From Chitinophagaceae bacterium (GTDB taxonomy: Bacteria; Bacteroidota; Bacteroidia; Chitinophagales; Chitinophagaceae), in assembly GCA_019638625.1 (NCBI GenBank), contig JAHBTK010000003.1:744001-808000 (forward strand): a stretch of 64,000 nucleotides of DNA, given 5' to 3'. The notes under the pieces were generated by a model. That model did no database searches, was not told the DNA's origin, and saw only the letters and a list, made by a program, of their open reading frames with translations. Below, in pieces: positions 1-9,007 of the stretch (within the stretch, counting starts at the first letter, position 1; every line of letters starts with the position of its first letter). The position numbers and the translations under genes are program-made.

Positions 1-1
1 G

Positions 2-796
2 TTGAAAGATTACAGGATTCCTAAAGTAGAGCTTTTCACCATGCGGGCCAACGATACGGTCTCGCTGAACGGATGGATCATACGTCCCACACAAAATATC
101 AGGACCCGTCCGCCACTGCTCCTATATGTATATGGAGGATCAGGCCGGCAGGAAGCGCTGGACAAATGGAATGACAAATTTATCCTTACAATGGGCTGGT
201 TTGCCAGCCAGGGTTATGCCGTAGCCTGCATAGACCCCCGTGGTACACCGGGCAAAGGGCAGGACTTCCGTAAAAGCACCTATAAGTCACCGGGAGATAT
301 AGAAATGGCCGATCTGCTGATCGCAAAACAATATCTTGCCCGGAATTACAGGATCGATTCTTCCAATATAGCCGTGATGGGGTGGAGCTATGGCGGATAC
401 CTTGCTTCGCTTGCCCAAACAAAATATGCTGGACAGTTTAAAGCCGCGGTGGCTATTGCACCGGTCACCAACTGGCGTTTCTATGAAAATATATACGCGG
501 AACGGCTCTTATCCCTACCCAGTGAAAACGCGGAGGGGTACAAAAATGCATCACCGGTCACTTTTTCAAACAATTATAAAGGAGGGTTGTTCCTGGTGCA
601 TGGCACCGCAGATGATAACGTGCACCTGCACAACAGTATGGAGCTGAGCAAGCAGCTTACGGCCAATATGAAAACAGATTTCGAACAACATTTTTATCCT
701 GATAAAACCCATAACCTGAGCGATGGCACTCCCAATATTCTAAGGATCAGCTTATATACGCGGATCCTCGACTTCCTGAAGAGGAATCTAAAGTAG
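2..796 (+). CDS. S9 family (DPP-IV-like) serine peptidase, C-terminal part
   Basis: This is the catalytic alpha/beta-hydrolase domain of a prolyl oligopeptidase/dipeptidyl peptidase IV type enzyme, which removes N-terminal dipeptides, usually in the periplasm. The 264 readable residues hold the nucleophile elbow GWSYGGY (Ser129), HGTADDNVH (catalytic Asp204 or 205) and the His of KTHNL (His237), in the S9B order. Family members are about 700 residues with an N-terminal beta-propeller, so the gene very probably begins before the window; the TTG at base 2 is just the first in-frame start-like codon. The domain itself is complete and ends at a TAG. Confidence 0.9.
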   Translation: MKDYRIPKVELFTMRANDTVSLNGWIIRPTQNIRTRPPLLLYVYGGSGRQEALDKWNDKFILTMGWFASQGYAVACIDPRGTPGKGQDFRKSTYKSPGDIEMADLLIAKQYLARNYRIDSSNIAVMGWSYGGYLASLAQTKYAGQFKAAVAIAPVTNWRFYENIYAERLLSLPSENAEGYKNASPVTFSNNYKGGLFLVHGTADDNVHLHNSMELSKQLTANMKTDFEQHFYPDKTHNLSDGTPNILRISLYTRILDFLKRNLK

Positions 797-832
797 GTAA
801 GGTTTTTTATTATTTAACCAACACCATTTTAT

Positions 833-1606
833 ATGATGCAGGAACTTCAAGGAGGATATATAAAGACGGAGTATCACAAAGGTATTGCTGTCATTGAGTT
901 TTTTCATCCCTCAGCAAACTCTCTTCCCGCAGCGCTCCTGGCGGCACTGACGCAGGAGATCCATAGTGCCGCGATGGAGGCCGATGTTAAAGTTGTTGTT
1001 ATTAAATCTTCGGGAGACGGCGCATTTTGTTCCGGGGCTTCTTTTGATGAGCTTTTGAACATACTTTCAGAAAAGGAAGGAAAGGAATTTTTCAGCGGAT
1101 TTGCCAACCTGATCAACGCGATGCGAAAGTGTCCTAAAATGATCATCGTGAGGGTACAGGGAAAGGCCGTAGGCGGCGGGCTTGGTATTATAGCCGCGGC
1201 CGATTATGCCATAGCCTGCGAAGGTTGTGATGTAAAGCTGAGTGAATTAACCATCGGGATCGGCCCCTTTGTGGTAGGCCCGGCCATAGAAAGAAAAATC
1301 GGTATTTCAGCCTTCAGCCAACTGGCAATAGACGCGGCCCTCTGGCGTCCTGCAGATTGGGCCAGGCGGAAAGGACTATATGCGGAACTGCATCCCGATG
1401 TTACCGGTATGGATGAATCTGTTGACCGCCTGGCAAACAGCCTTGCCCAGGCGAACCCCGAAGCGGTATCCGAAATGAAAAAGATATTCTGGAAAGGAAC
1501 CGAGCACTGGGATGGGCTACTGGCGGAAAGGGCGGCCATCAGCGGACGCCTTGCTGTTAGTTCTTTTACCAAAAACTCTTTACGAAAGTTCCGGGATAAA
1601 AAATAA
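833..1606 (+). CDS. Enoyl-CoA hydratase/isomerase family protein
   Basis: The 257-residue product has the crotonase fold. The first oxyanion-hole segment is the CSGASFDEL region near residue 65 and the second is GKAVGGGLGI near residues 103-112. It would act on a cytosolic acyl-CoA (hydration, isomerisation or a related step); the exact substrate cannot be told from the sequence. Length is normal for the family. It starts at an ATG-ATG pair 37 nt after the peptidase gene. No other beta-oxidation gene is nearby, so it is a stand-alone gene. Confidence 0.85.
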   Translation: MMQELQGGYIKTEYHKGIAVIEFFHPSANSLPAALLAALTQEIHSAAMEADVKVVVIKSSGDGAFCSGASFDELLNILSEKEGKEFFSGFANLINAMRKCPKMIIVRVQGKAVGGGLGIIAAADYAIACEGCDVKLSELTIGIGPFVVGPAIERKIGISAFSQLAIDAALWRPADWARRKGLYAELHPDVTGMDESVDRLANSLAQANPEAVSEMKKIFWKGTEHWDGLLAERAAISGRLAVSSFTKNSLRKFRDKK

Positions 1607-1657
1607 CCGGGTGATAATACCTGTTGATTTTGGCTTCCGGAAAGAGGAATTTACCTG

Positions 1658-1665
1658 TATCTTTG
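1658..1665 (+). promoter_or_regulatory. -7 box of the mfd promoter
   Basis: TATCTTTG fits the Bacteroidota TAnnTTTG -7 consensus exactly and sits 44 nt before the mfd ATG, implying a leader of about 40 nt. The -33 element is unclear: the nearest TTTG is about 25 nt upstream, longer than usual. Confidence 0.55.
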
Positions 1666-1709
1666 CAGCCCGATAGCGGTATATTAAAATACCGGGATGT
1701 ATTTCGAAG

Positions 1710-4700
1710 ATGAACCTGAATGTGTTGCTGGAAGAGTATGCTAATGACCCCCGCATTTTTCAGATAGCGGACAGGCTTGTATTGTCAAAACCGCAGCGTC
1801 TTTACCTCAAAAACCTCCACGGAAGCAGCTCCCAGTTCGTATTTACCGGCGTTTTCAGGCACGACCTTGCCTCTCAGATAAATCACCTGGTGATTATGAA
1901 CGATGCCGAAGAGGCTGCCTATTTTCACAACTCCCTGGAAAATATAACAAGCGCGCTGAATGTTTTCTACTTTCCGGCTTCTTTTAAAACCAGGAAGAAC
2001 TACCGGGCCCTTCATGCTTCGCATGTGATGCTTCGAACGGAAACGCTCACCCGCTTTTCCACGGCAACCGGCAACCGGGTTGGCACCGTTATCACGTATC
2101 CCGAAGCGCTGTTTGAAAAAGTAGTACTGCCCAAAACCCTATCGGGTAATATTATTACCATTAAAGCCGGCGATGAAATAAATGTAAACGATCTGCTGTC
2201 GCAGTTTGTAGACTACGGTTTCGAAAGAACGGATTTTGTATATGAGCCCGGACAGTTCGCCCTCAGGGGTGGCATCCTGGACATCTATTCATTCGGCAAT
2301 GAAAAGCCTTACCGCGTTGAGCTGTTTGGCAACGACATTGATTCCATCCGCATTTTTGACCCGGAAACCCAGTTAAGCGAAAGAAAACTTTTGCAGGTAA
2401 CCATTATCCCCAACGTGGAGACTCAGTTTGAATCGGGAGAAAAAGTATCATTGCTCGATTTTCTTCCGGAAAATACCGCCATATGGATACAGGACTGGGA
2501 CGTGGTAAAAGAAAAGATCCATATACAGGAAGAAGACCTTGAAATATTTTTCAGGGTGCAGGGAACCAATCCTCCCAAAACAACAGACGAGGACAACAAC
2601 CTGGAAAAAAAAGAGGTCAGTCCGGATGATTTTGTACAGGCGGCTGTTATCGAACAAAAGCTGCAGGACAGGCACATTATTGAGTTTGGCTATACGCCCC
2701 AGTTTGGCGGTATCGAAATGGAGTTTGATACTTCCGAACAGCCTCCTTTTAACAGGCAGTTCGAAATGCTGATCAATGACCTGAAAAAATGGGAGTCCCG
2801 GAAATACAATATTTACCTGTTTGCGGAAAACCCCCGGCAGCTGGAACGCCTGCACAGCATTTTTGCAGACCTGAAAGCGGAAATTCAGTTCACCCCGGTA
2901 CCCATCTCTGTCAATGCCGGTTTTATCGATCATTCCCACAGGTCTGTTTGTTATACCGATCACCAGATCTTCCAGCGGTATCACAAATACAAGGTAAAAC
3001 AGGCTTACAATAAAAATAAGGCGCTCACATTACGGGCGTTGCGGGAGCTGCAACCGGGAGATTATGTAACACATATTGATCACGGGGTGGGCATATACAG
3101 CGGGCTTCAAAAAATAGAGGTTAATGGAAAAATGCAGGAAGCGGTGCGGATCATCTATAAGGATACCGATATCCTGTATGTAAATATTAACTCGCTGCAT
3201 AAAATTGCCAAGTACACCGGTAAGGAAGGAACAACGCCTAAAGTAAACAAACTGGGAAGCGATGCCTGGCAGAAGCTGAAAGAAAAAACCAAGACCAAAG
3301 TAAAGGAAATTGCTTTCGACCTGATAAACCTTTATGCGCAACGCAAGGCCCAGCAGGGCTTTGAGCACAGCCCCGACAACTATCTGCAGACAGAGTTGGA
3401 AGCCTCCTTTATATACGAGGATACCCCCGACCAAAGCAAGGCCTCCGGTGATGTGAAAAAGGACATGCAATCATCGAGCCCGATGGACCGCCTGGTTTGC
3501 GGCGACGTGGGTTTTGGTAAAACAGAAGTGGCCATCAGGGCGGCCTTCAAAACCTGCTGCGACAGCAAACAGGCCGCGATACTGGTACCCACAACCATTC
3601 TGGCTTTCCAGCATTACAAAACATTCAGCGAACGGTTAAAAGACTTCCCGGTAACAGTTGATTACGTTAACCGCTTCAAGTCTGCCAGGGAAAAAAAGGA
3701 AACGCTTGAAAAGCTGAAAGAAGGAAAAATTGATATCATCATCGGAACCCATTCACTGGTAGGCAAAGAGGTAAAGTTCAAAGACCTCGGCCTGCTGGTA
3801 ATAGATGAAGAACAAAAATTTGGCGTGGGTCACAAGGAAAAGATCAAGACCCTTAAAACCAATGTGGACTGTCTTACACTAACGGCAACCCCTATCCCCA
3901 GGACCCTTCAGTTCAGCCTGATGGGGGCCCGCGACCTGAGTATTATCAATACCCCGCCACCCAACCGCCAACCCATACAAACCGAAGTACAGGTTTTTAA
4001 TGAAGACATCATCCGGGATGCGATCTACTACGAGACGGAAAGGGGTGGGCAGGTGTTTTTTATTCATAACCGGGTTTTGGGATTGAACGAAATGGCCCTG
4101 ACGATCCAGGGGCTTTGCCCCGACCTCAGCATAGGTGTGGCGCACGGGCAATTGGAAGGTCGTGTGCTGGAAGAAAGAATACTGGATTTCATCGACCGGA
4201 AATACGATGTATTGATCTGTACCAACATCGTGGAAAGCGGAGTAGACATCCCCAACGTAAATACCATTATAGTAAACAATGCCCACCAGTTTGGCCTGAG
4301 CGACCTGCACCAGTTGAGGGGCAGGGTAGGCAGGAGTAATAAAAAAGCCTTTTGTTATTTACTGGCGCCGCCTATGAGTACGCTACCGGATGACTCCCGC
4401 AAACGGCTGCAAACCCTGGAGCAGCACAGTGAACTGGGCAGCGGATTCCAGATTGCCATGCGCGACCTGGATATCCGGGGCGCGGGCAACCTGCTGGGTG
4501 GCGAGCAAAGCGGGTTCATGGCCGAGATCGGGTTTGAGATGTACCAGAAGATACTCGATGAATCCATCCGGGAGCTGAAAAGAACCTCTTTCAGGGACGT
4601 GTTCAAAGAGGAGATCCGGCAGCAGGAGGACTATGTACAGGATTGTACCATTGATACGGACCTGGAAATCCTGATCCCCGACGCATACGTGGAGAGCATT

Positions 4701-5099
4701 AACGAAAGGCTTTCGCTCTATACCAGACTGGACAATGCCGATGGAGAAGAAGAGCTTAGCGGGTTTCACGCGGAGATGACCGACCGGTTTGGGCCCATTC
4801 CCCCGGAAGTGGAGGACCTGTTTACAACAGTACGCTGCAGGCGGCTGGGCGTGGAACTGGGTTTTGAAAAAATGGTATTAAAAGAAAAAAAGCTGCGGTG
4901 TTATTTTGTCAACAATCCCGACTCCCCTTATTTCGAATCGGAGGTTTTTAATAAAATGTTGCTGTTTTTACAGACCCATACCAACAAGGCAAGGCTGAAA
5001 CAAACCGGTAGAAATTTCCTGCTGATTCATGAAGACGTGAACGGCATGGATACGCTTTATGATTTTCTCCGAAGGTTATATGGCTTTGTTACGGGTTAA
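1710..5099 (+). CDS. mfd: Transcription-repair coupling factor Mfd
   Basis: Mfd releases RNA polymerase stalled at DNA lesions and recruits UvrA for nucleotide excision repair. The 1129-residue length matches the family (E. coli 1148). The order is a UvrB-like N-terminal module, the CarD-like RNA polymerase interaction domain starting near residue 449 (GDYVTHIDHGVGIYSG), then the superfamily 2 translocase: Walker A GDVGFGKTE near 597, Walker B DEEQ near 698, and QLRGRVGR in motif VI. A TRCF C-terminal domain follows. It is monocistronic with its own promoter and a hairpin terminator. Confidence 0.97.
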   Translation: MNLNVLLEEYANDPRIFQIADRLVLSKPQRLYLKNLHGSSSQFVFTGVFRHDLASQINHLVIMNDAEEAAYFHNSLENITSALNVFYFPASFKTRKNYRALHASHVMLRTETLTRFSTATGNRVGTVITYPEALFEKVVLPKTLSGNIITIKAGDEINVNDLLSQFVDYGFERTDFVYEPGQFALRGGILDIYSFGNEKPYRVELFGNDIDSIRIFDPETQLSERKLLQVTIIPNVETQFESGEKVSLLDFLPENTAIWIQDWDVVKEKIHIQEEDLEIFFRVQGTNPPKTTDEDNNLEKKEVSPDDFVQAAVIEQKLQDRHIIEFGYTPQFGGIEMEFDTSEQPPFNRQFEMLINDLKKWESRKYNIYLFAENPRQLERLHSIFADLKAEIQFTPVPISVNAGFIDHSHRSVCYTDHQIFQRYHKYKVKQAYNKNKALTLRALRELQPGDYVTHIDHGVGIYSGLQKIEVNGKMQEAVRIIYKDTDILYVNINSLHKIAKYTGKEGTTPKVNKLGSDAWQKLKEKTKTKVKEIAFDLINLYAQRKAQQGFEHSPDNYLQTELEASFIYEDTPDQSKASGDVKKDMQSSSPMDRLVCGDVGFGKTEVAIRAAFKTCCDSKQAAILVPTTILAFQHYKTFSERLKDFPVTVDYVNRFKSAREKKETLEKLKEGKIDIIIGTHSLVGKEVKFKDLGLLVIDEEQKFGVGHKEKIKTLKTNVDCLTLTATPIPRTLQFSLMGARDLSIINTPPPNRQPIQTEVQVFNEDIIRDAIYYETERGGQVFFIHNRVLGLNEMALTIQGLCPDLSIGVAHGQLEGRVLEERILDFIDRKYDVLICTNIVESGVDIPNVNTIIVNNAHQFGLSDLHQLRGRVGRSNKKAFCYLLAPPMSTLPDDSRKRLQTLEQHSELGSGFQIAMRDLDIRGAGNLLGGEQSGFMAEIGFEMYQKILDESIRELKRTSFRDVFKEEIRQQEDYVQDCTIDTDLEILIPDAYVESINERLSLYTRLDNADGEEELSGFHAEMTDRFGPIPPEVEDLFTTVRCRRLGVELGFEKMVLKEKKLRCYFVNNPDSPYFESEVFNKMLLFLQTHTNKARLKQTGRNFLLIHEDVNGMDTLYDFLRRLYGFVTG

Positions 5100-5102
5100 A
5101 AA

Positions 5103-5122
5103 ATAGCAGCCGAAGCTGCTAT
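5103..5122. terminator. Stem-loop terminator between convergent mfd and a small gene
   Basis: ATAGCAGC and GCTGCTAT form a perfect 8-bp stem with a CGAA loop directly after the mfd stop codon, followed by a moderately T-rich stretch. The gene on its other side is convergent, so it may serve both. Confidence 0.6.
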
Positions 5123-5162
5123 CAATCTGTTTTGTGAAACCAATCTAATATATTGCGCTAAC

Positions 5163-5306
5163 TTAAAACGACTGGGCAATAGTGGTAACGCCCATGGCGA
5201 AAAGATAGCATAAGCCCATACAAAGAGCGGCTAACAATCCTAATTTAGCAACCAATTTCCAGGTAGAAACTTCTATCGAATTGGCTTTAATCGCTTGAGT
5301 TCTCAT
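5163..5306 (-). CDS. Small single-span membrane protein
   Basis: A 47-residue product with a polar N-terminus (MRTQAIKANSIEVSTWK) and one hydrophobic helix (about residues 19-42) ending VTTIAQSF. I chose the ATG at 5306 because an A-rich stretch precedes it; an in-frame extension to 5378 runs through AT-rich non-coding-like sequence. I do not recognise the family. A second tiny membrane peptide at 34866-34970 has a similar layout (polar start, one helix with an Y-x-x-AM pattern). Confidence 0.6.
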   Translation of the reverse strand: MRTQAIKANSIEVSTWKLVAKLGLLAALCMGLCYLFAMGVTTIAQSF

Positions 5307-5424
5307 TGGATTTTTTTTAGAGTTTACAAAGGATATTATACTAAACGTAAATTTAGTTACGAATAATATATCCGGCAAGGCTTTTAGTCGAAAAAGCCAA
5401 TACCGGTATGGATTTTAGCATTTG

Positions 5425-6132
5425 CTAAGCATTTAACCGGCAGTCAAAAATGCGTTCAAAGGCTTTTTTCAGGGTGGCTTTCACGTCCTCCATATCCAGC
5501 GATTGGCCCAGTTCCCGCTCCAGGGAGGTCACCTGTTTGTTGGCAATTCCGCAGGGAATGATATAGTTAAAATAGTCGAGGTTCGTATTGACATTCAGGG
5601 CAAAACCATGCATGGTCACCCAACGGCTGCACCTCACCCCCATCGCGCAGATCTTTCTTTCCTTTCCCTTCACGGAGGCATCCAGCCATACACCGGTTTC
5701 TCCCGGAGACCGTTCGCTCCGGAGACCGTAATGTGCCAGCGTAAGGATAATGACTTCCTCCAGGTTCCTGAGATACTTCCCGATATCCGTATAATACTTT
5801 TCCAGGTCCAGGATGGGATATCCCACGATCTGTCCCGGACCGTGGAAGGTGATATCCCCGCCGCGGTTGGTCTTGAAATAGGCGATGCCCTTTTCCGCCC
5901 TCGTATATTCATCAATCAACACATTGCCTTCGTTACCGCTTTTCCCAAGTGTATATACAGGCGGGTGTTCACACAAAACCAGGTAATGAAAGGTGTCCGG
6001 CTCCGTTCCGGGTCCGGATGCCTTTTTGTGATCCAGCTTTGCCGACACATTTTTTTGCAAAAGCTCTTCCTGGTAACCCCAGGCTTTTTCATAAGGAACC
6101 ACCCCGATATCTTTATAAATGACCTGCTGCAT
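5425..6132 (-). CDS. lipB: Octanoyltransferase LipB
   Basis: LipB moves octanoyl groups from acyl carrier protein to lipoyl-domain lysines, the first step of lipoate synthesis. In the 235-residue product the signature GGDITFHGPGQ lies at residues 91-101, the catalytic lysine at about 160 (KICAMGV) and the acyl-accepting cysteine at 194 (IIPCGI). Length is normal. It is divergent from the ABC permease gene. A TAATTTTG box ends five bases before the ATG at 6132, so the transcript should have almost no leader. Confidence 0.95.
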   Translation of the reverse strand: MQQVIYKDIGVVPYEKAWGYQEELLQKNVSAKLDHKKASGPGTEPDTFHYLVLCEHPPVYTLGKSGNEGNVLIDEYTRAEKGIAYFKTNRGGDITFHGPGQIVGYPILDLEKYYTDIGKYLRNLEEVIILTLAHYGLRSERSPGETGVWLDASVKGKERKICAMGVRCSRWVTMHGFALNVNTNLDYFNYIIPCGIANKQVTSLERELGQSLDMEDVKATLKKAFERIFDCRLNA

Positions 6133-6137
6133 AACTG

Positions 6138-6145
6138 CAAAATTA
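6138..6145 (-). promoter_or_regulatory. -7 box of lipB, leaderless configuration
   Basis: On the minus strand TAATTTTG is followed by five bases and then the lipB ATG. With transcription starting about five bases after the box, the mRNA begins at or one base before the start codon. Confidence 0.6.
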
Positions 6146-6216
6146 ACCTATTGCTCCCGTTCGGCGACCGGTTATCCGTTCATCCAAATTTTTGCTTTTG
6201 TTCTGTTGAATGTCAT

Positions 6217-6224
6217 TAATTTTG
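6217..6224 (+). promoter_or_regulatory. -7 box of the ABC permease gene, leaderless configuration
   Basis: TAATTTTG lies three bases before the ATG at 6228. A TTTG at 6191-6194 (22-nt spacer) is a plausible -33 element. The box lies inside the stretch that a start at 6210 would translate, so it argues for the 6228 start. Confidence 0.6.
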
Positions 6225-6227
6225 GAA

Positions 6228-7487
6228 ATGCTTAAAACACTCCAGATATTAAGCGCTACCTTCCGCCTGGCCTGGCAGGAGTTGAAAAACAATAAGCTGC
6301 GGACATTTCTTTCGCTGTTTGGGGTTACCATAGGCATTTTTTGTATCATCGGCGTTTTAACTACCGTAAACAGTCTTGAAAAGAATATACAGGATGGCAT
6401 AAACAGCCTGGGAACAAATACCATTTATATAGATAAATGGGATTACGGAGCCGGCGGGGATGGAGATTATCCCTGGTGGAAATATGTGAAACGCCCGGAA
6501 CCTAAATATGAAGAAATACGGCTCCTGCGGGAAAAGACCAATACCATTCAGAACATTGCCTTTACCCTGAATACAGGGGGCCAAAACGTAGTATTTGGTA
6601 AGGATATGATACAAAACGTTTCCATATACGGTGTTACGGAAGAGTTTAGTAATATACAACCTTTTGATATCCAGTATGGCCGCTACCTGAACGGGTCCGA
6701 TATGGATCACGGATCCGCCGTGGCCGTTATCGGCTACGAAAACGCGGCAAAGCTGTTCGGTACGGCCGACCGGGCAATTGGCAAATCGGTTTCTTTTAAA
6801 AACAAACGTATCAATATTGTAGGGGTAATCAAAAAGCAGGGCAAAAGCCTGTTGGTAAGCGGATGGAACTTTGATGATTGTTTAATTGTTCCTTATCGTT
6901 TTTTCAGAACGGTTTTTGAAGAACGCTATTCCCAACCCAACATAATGGTGCAGGGAAAACCTAATGTGACCACAGAAGCATTCAAAGATGAAATGAGAGG
7001 GGCGTTGAGGGCCATTCACAGGCTATCTCCCGAAACAGAGGATGATTTTGCATTGAACGCCGTGAGCGATTTCAGCGAAGCATTTTCCAAATCATTCGCC
7101 ATAATAAAGCTGGGGGGCGTTCTTATAGGGCTGTTGAGCCTGATCGTTGGCGGGTTTGGTATAGCCAATATCATGTTTGTAACGGTAAGAGAAAGAACGA
7201 CCATCATTGGATTGAAAAAAGCGATAGGCGCCAAAAGCCGTACCATTCTTACCGAATTTCTCCTGGAATCCGCTTTTATCTGCATCATCGGCGGGCTGAT
7301 CGGGCTGATCCTCGTTTTCCTGCTCGCTCAAATCTTAAGCGGTCCGCTCCAGTTCAACGTATATATCTCCTACGACATTATGGCCCTTACGGTCGGTATC
7401 TGTGTGGTGATCGGTATTGTGGCAGGCATCATTCCGGCTACTATCGCGGCCCGTATGAACCCGGTGGTAGCCATCCGGTCAAAATAG
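6228..7487 (+). CDS. MacB/FtsX-family ABC transporter permease
   Basis: The 419-residue product has the MacB architecture: a transmembrane helix near residues 25-50 (FLSLFGVTIGIFCIIGVL), a periplasmic MacB_PCD domain to about residue 280, and a C-terminal FtsX domain with three helices containing ERTTIIGLKKAIGAK. Such permeases drive periplasmic conformational work (lipoprotein or peptide extrusion) with a separate ATPase, which is not adjacent here. I start at 6228 rather than 6210 because the -7 box lies between the two ATGs. Confidence 0.88.
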   Translation: MLKTLQILSATFRLAWQELKNNKLRTFLSLFGVTIGIFCIIGVLTTVNSLEKNIQDGINSLGTNTIYIDKWDYGAGGDGDYPWWKYVKRPEPKYEEIRLLREKTNTIQNIAFTLNTGGQNVVFGKDMIQNVSIYGVTEEFSNIQPFDIQYGRYLNGSDMDHGSAVAVIGYENAAKLFGTADRAIGKSVSFKNKRINIVGVIKKQGKSLLVSGWNFDDCLIVPYRFFRTVFEERYSQPNIMVQGKPNVTTEAFKDEMRGALRAIHRLSPETEDDFALNAVSDFSEAFSKSFAIIKLGGVLIGLLSLIVGGFGIANIMFVTVRERTTIIGLKKAIGAKSRTILTEFLLESAFICIIGGLIGLILVFLLAQILSGPLQFNVYISYDIMALTVGICVVIGIVAGIIPATIAARMNPVVAIRSK

Positions 7488-7602
7488 ATCAAAGTCAGGC
7501 AACAAAATACAGTATATTGATAATCATTTGTTTATAACATTTGTATAATAACCTGTTTATTCTTGCGTTAATATTATAATATATATATCCGGAATAAACC
7601 CA

Positions 7603-7914
7603 ATGGTAAAATTCTTTTTTATTATATTCCTTGTTATCACCTCCTCGTTGCTGTTCATTTTTTCCAAACAAAAGCAAACGGAAAAATGCAGCCACGAAGT
7701 AAAGGGAACCATTGTGTTATCAGATTCCATTGACAACCGGTTTGTCATTATCACCCATGACAACAAAACACTGGTGCCTTATGGAATATCGGGCGAAGTG
7801 ATACTTACCCCCAGTCGTCAGATAAGCCTCTGTTATTCTGTTGATTCTTCCAGGCTGGAAACGGGTAGCTCCACATTACCTATATATATAGAAAAAATCA
7901 GCTACTTCAAATAG
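7603..7914 (+). CDS. Hypothetical membrane-anchored protein
   Basis: A 103-residue product with one N-terminal hydrophobic segment (residues 3-20, signal peptide or anchor) followed by a soluble, beta-rich region of about 80 residues. Two cysteines (in EKCSHE and SLCYSV) could pair in the periplasm. I do not recognise the family. It lies between the ABC permease and tsaD in the same direction. Confidence 0.6.
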   Translation: MVKFFFIIFLVITSSLLFIFSKQKQTEKCSHEVKGTIVLSDSIDNRFVIITHDNKTLVPYGISGEVILTPSRQISLCYSVDSSRLETGSSTLPIYIEKISYFK

Positions 7915-7927
7915 GCCGCAATATTTG

Positions 7928-7935
7928 TAATTTTG
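7928..7935 (+). promoter_or_regulatory. -7 box of tsaD, leaderless configuration
   Basis: TAATTTTG ends four bases before the ATG at 7940, so the predicted transcription start falls on the start codon itself. No convincing -33 TTG is present. Confidence 0.5.
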
Positions 7936-7939
7936 CCGG

Positions 7940-9001
7940 ATGTTAGCTTCTGCCGGCAATGTGTCCGTTCTCGCTATTGAGTCCTCCTGCGATGAAACCT
8001 CTGCAAGTATTTGTCTCGACGGAAAAATTCTATCCAACATTACGGCAACCCAAAAAGTTCACGAGCAATATGGCGGTGTGGTACCGGAACTGGCCTCCAG
8101 GGCGCATATGCAAAATATCGTGCCGGTGGTAGACAGGGCCCTGAAGCAGGCTGATTTCCATCTGAACAATATCAATGCGATCGCGTTTACTTATGCCCCG
8201 GGACTGATCGGCTCTTTGCTGGTGGGGGCGCAATTCGCCAAATCACTGGCTTTAGCCCTGGAAAAACCATTGATCGCCGTTCATCATATGCAGGCTCATG
8301 TACTCGCCAACCTGATCGAAGATCCCCGCCCCGCTTTTCCTTTTCTTTGCCTGACGGTAAGCGGCGGACACACCCAGATTGTATTATGCGAATCTCCCTA
8401 TACGATGCAGGTAATAGGCGAAACCATTGACGATGCCGCCGGAGAAGCTTTTGACAAATCTGCCAAAATGCTGGGACTTCCCTATCCCGGCGGACCTTTG
8501 GTTGACAAATATGCCCAATCCGGAAACCCGGGCAGGTTTCATTTTCCGGAACCCCAGATCCCCGGGTTGAACTTTAGTTTCAGCGGTGTTAAAACAGCCA
8601 TCCTGTATTTCCTGCAAAACGCCGGGAAAAGTTATGTTTATAAAGAAGAATTCCTGGCATCAGAGGAAGAAAAAAAGGCTTTCATTGAACAAAACCTGGC
8701 GGATATCTGTGCCTCCATCCAGCACAGGATCGTGACGATCCTGCTGAATAAGCTAAAGAAAGCCGCCCGCGAAACGGGGATCAGGGATATCTGCCTGGCC
8801 GGCGGCGTTTCGGCTAACAGCGGGTTACGGGCTGCGTTTTTGGCGCTTGGTCAAAAAGAAGGCTGGAATACCTGTATTCCCAGGTTTGAATATTGCACCG
8901 ATAACGCTGCCATGATCGCCATTACCGGATATTATAAATACCTGAAAAATGATTTTGCGGAACTGGATGTGGACATCAGCGCCAGAACCGCCCTAATATG
9001 A
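7940..9001 (+). CDS. tsaD: tRNA N6-threonylcarbamoyladenosine transferase TsaD
   Basis: TsaD (Kae1/Qri7 family) places threonylcarbamoyl on A37 of ANN-decoding tRNAs, with TsaB and TsaE. The sequence has the ASKHA signature AIESSCDET, the metal-binding HMQAH near residue 116, FSFSGVKTA and the C-terminal AGGVSANSGLR and DNAAMIA motifs. At 353 residues it is slightly long because of an eight-residue extension; a GTG at 7961 would give the usual family start, but the promoter position favours 7940. Confidence 0.96.
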   Translation: MLASAGNVSVLAIESSCDETSASICLDGKILSNITATQKVHEQYGGVVPELASRAHMQNIVPVVDRALKQADFHLNNINAIAFTYAPGLIGSLLVGAQFAKSLALALEKPLIAVHHMQAHVLANLIEDPRPAFPFLCLTVSGGHTQIVLCESPYTMQVIGETIDDAAGEAFDKSAKMLGLPYPGGPLVDKYAQSGNPGRFHFPEPQIPGLNFSFSGVKTAILYFLQNAGKSYVYKEEFLASEEEKKAFIEQNLADICASIQHRIVTILLNKLKKAARETGIRDICLAGGVSANSGLRAAFLALGQKEGWNTCIPRFEYCTDNAAMIAITGYYKYLKNDFAELDVDISARTALI

Positions 9002-9007
9002 TTTATT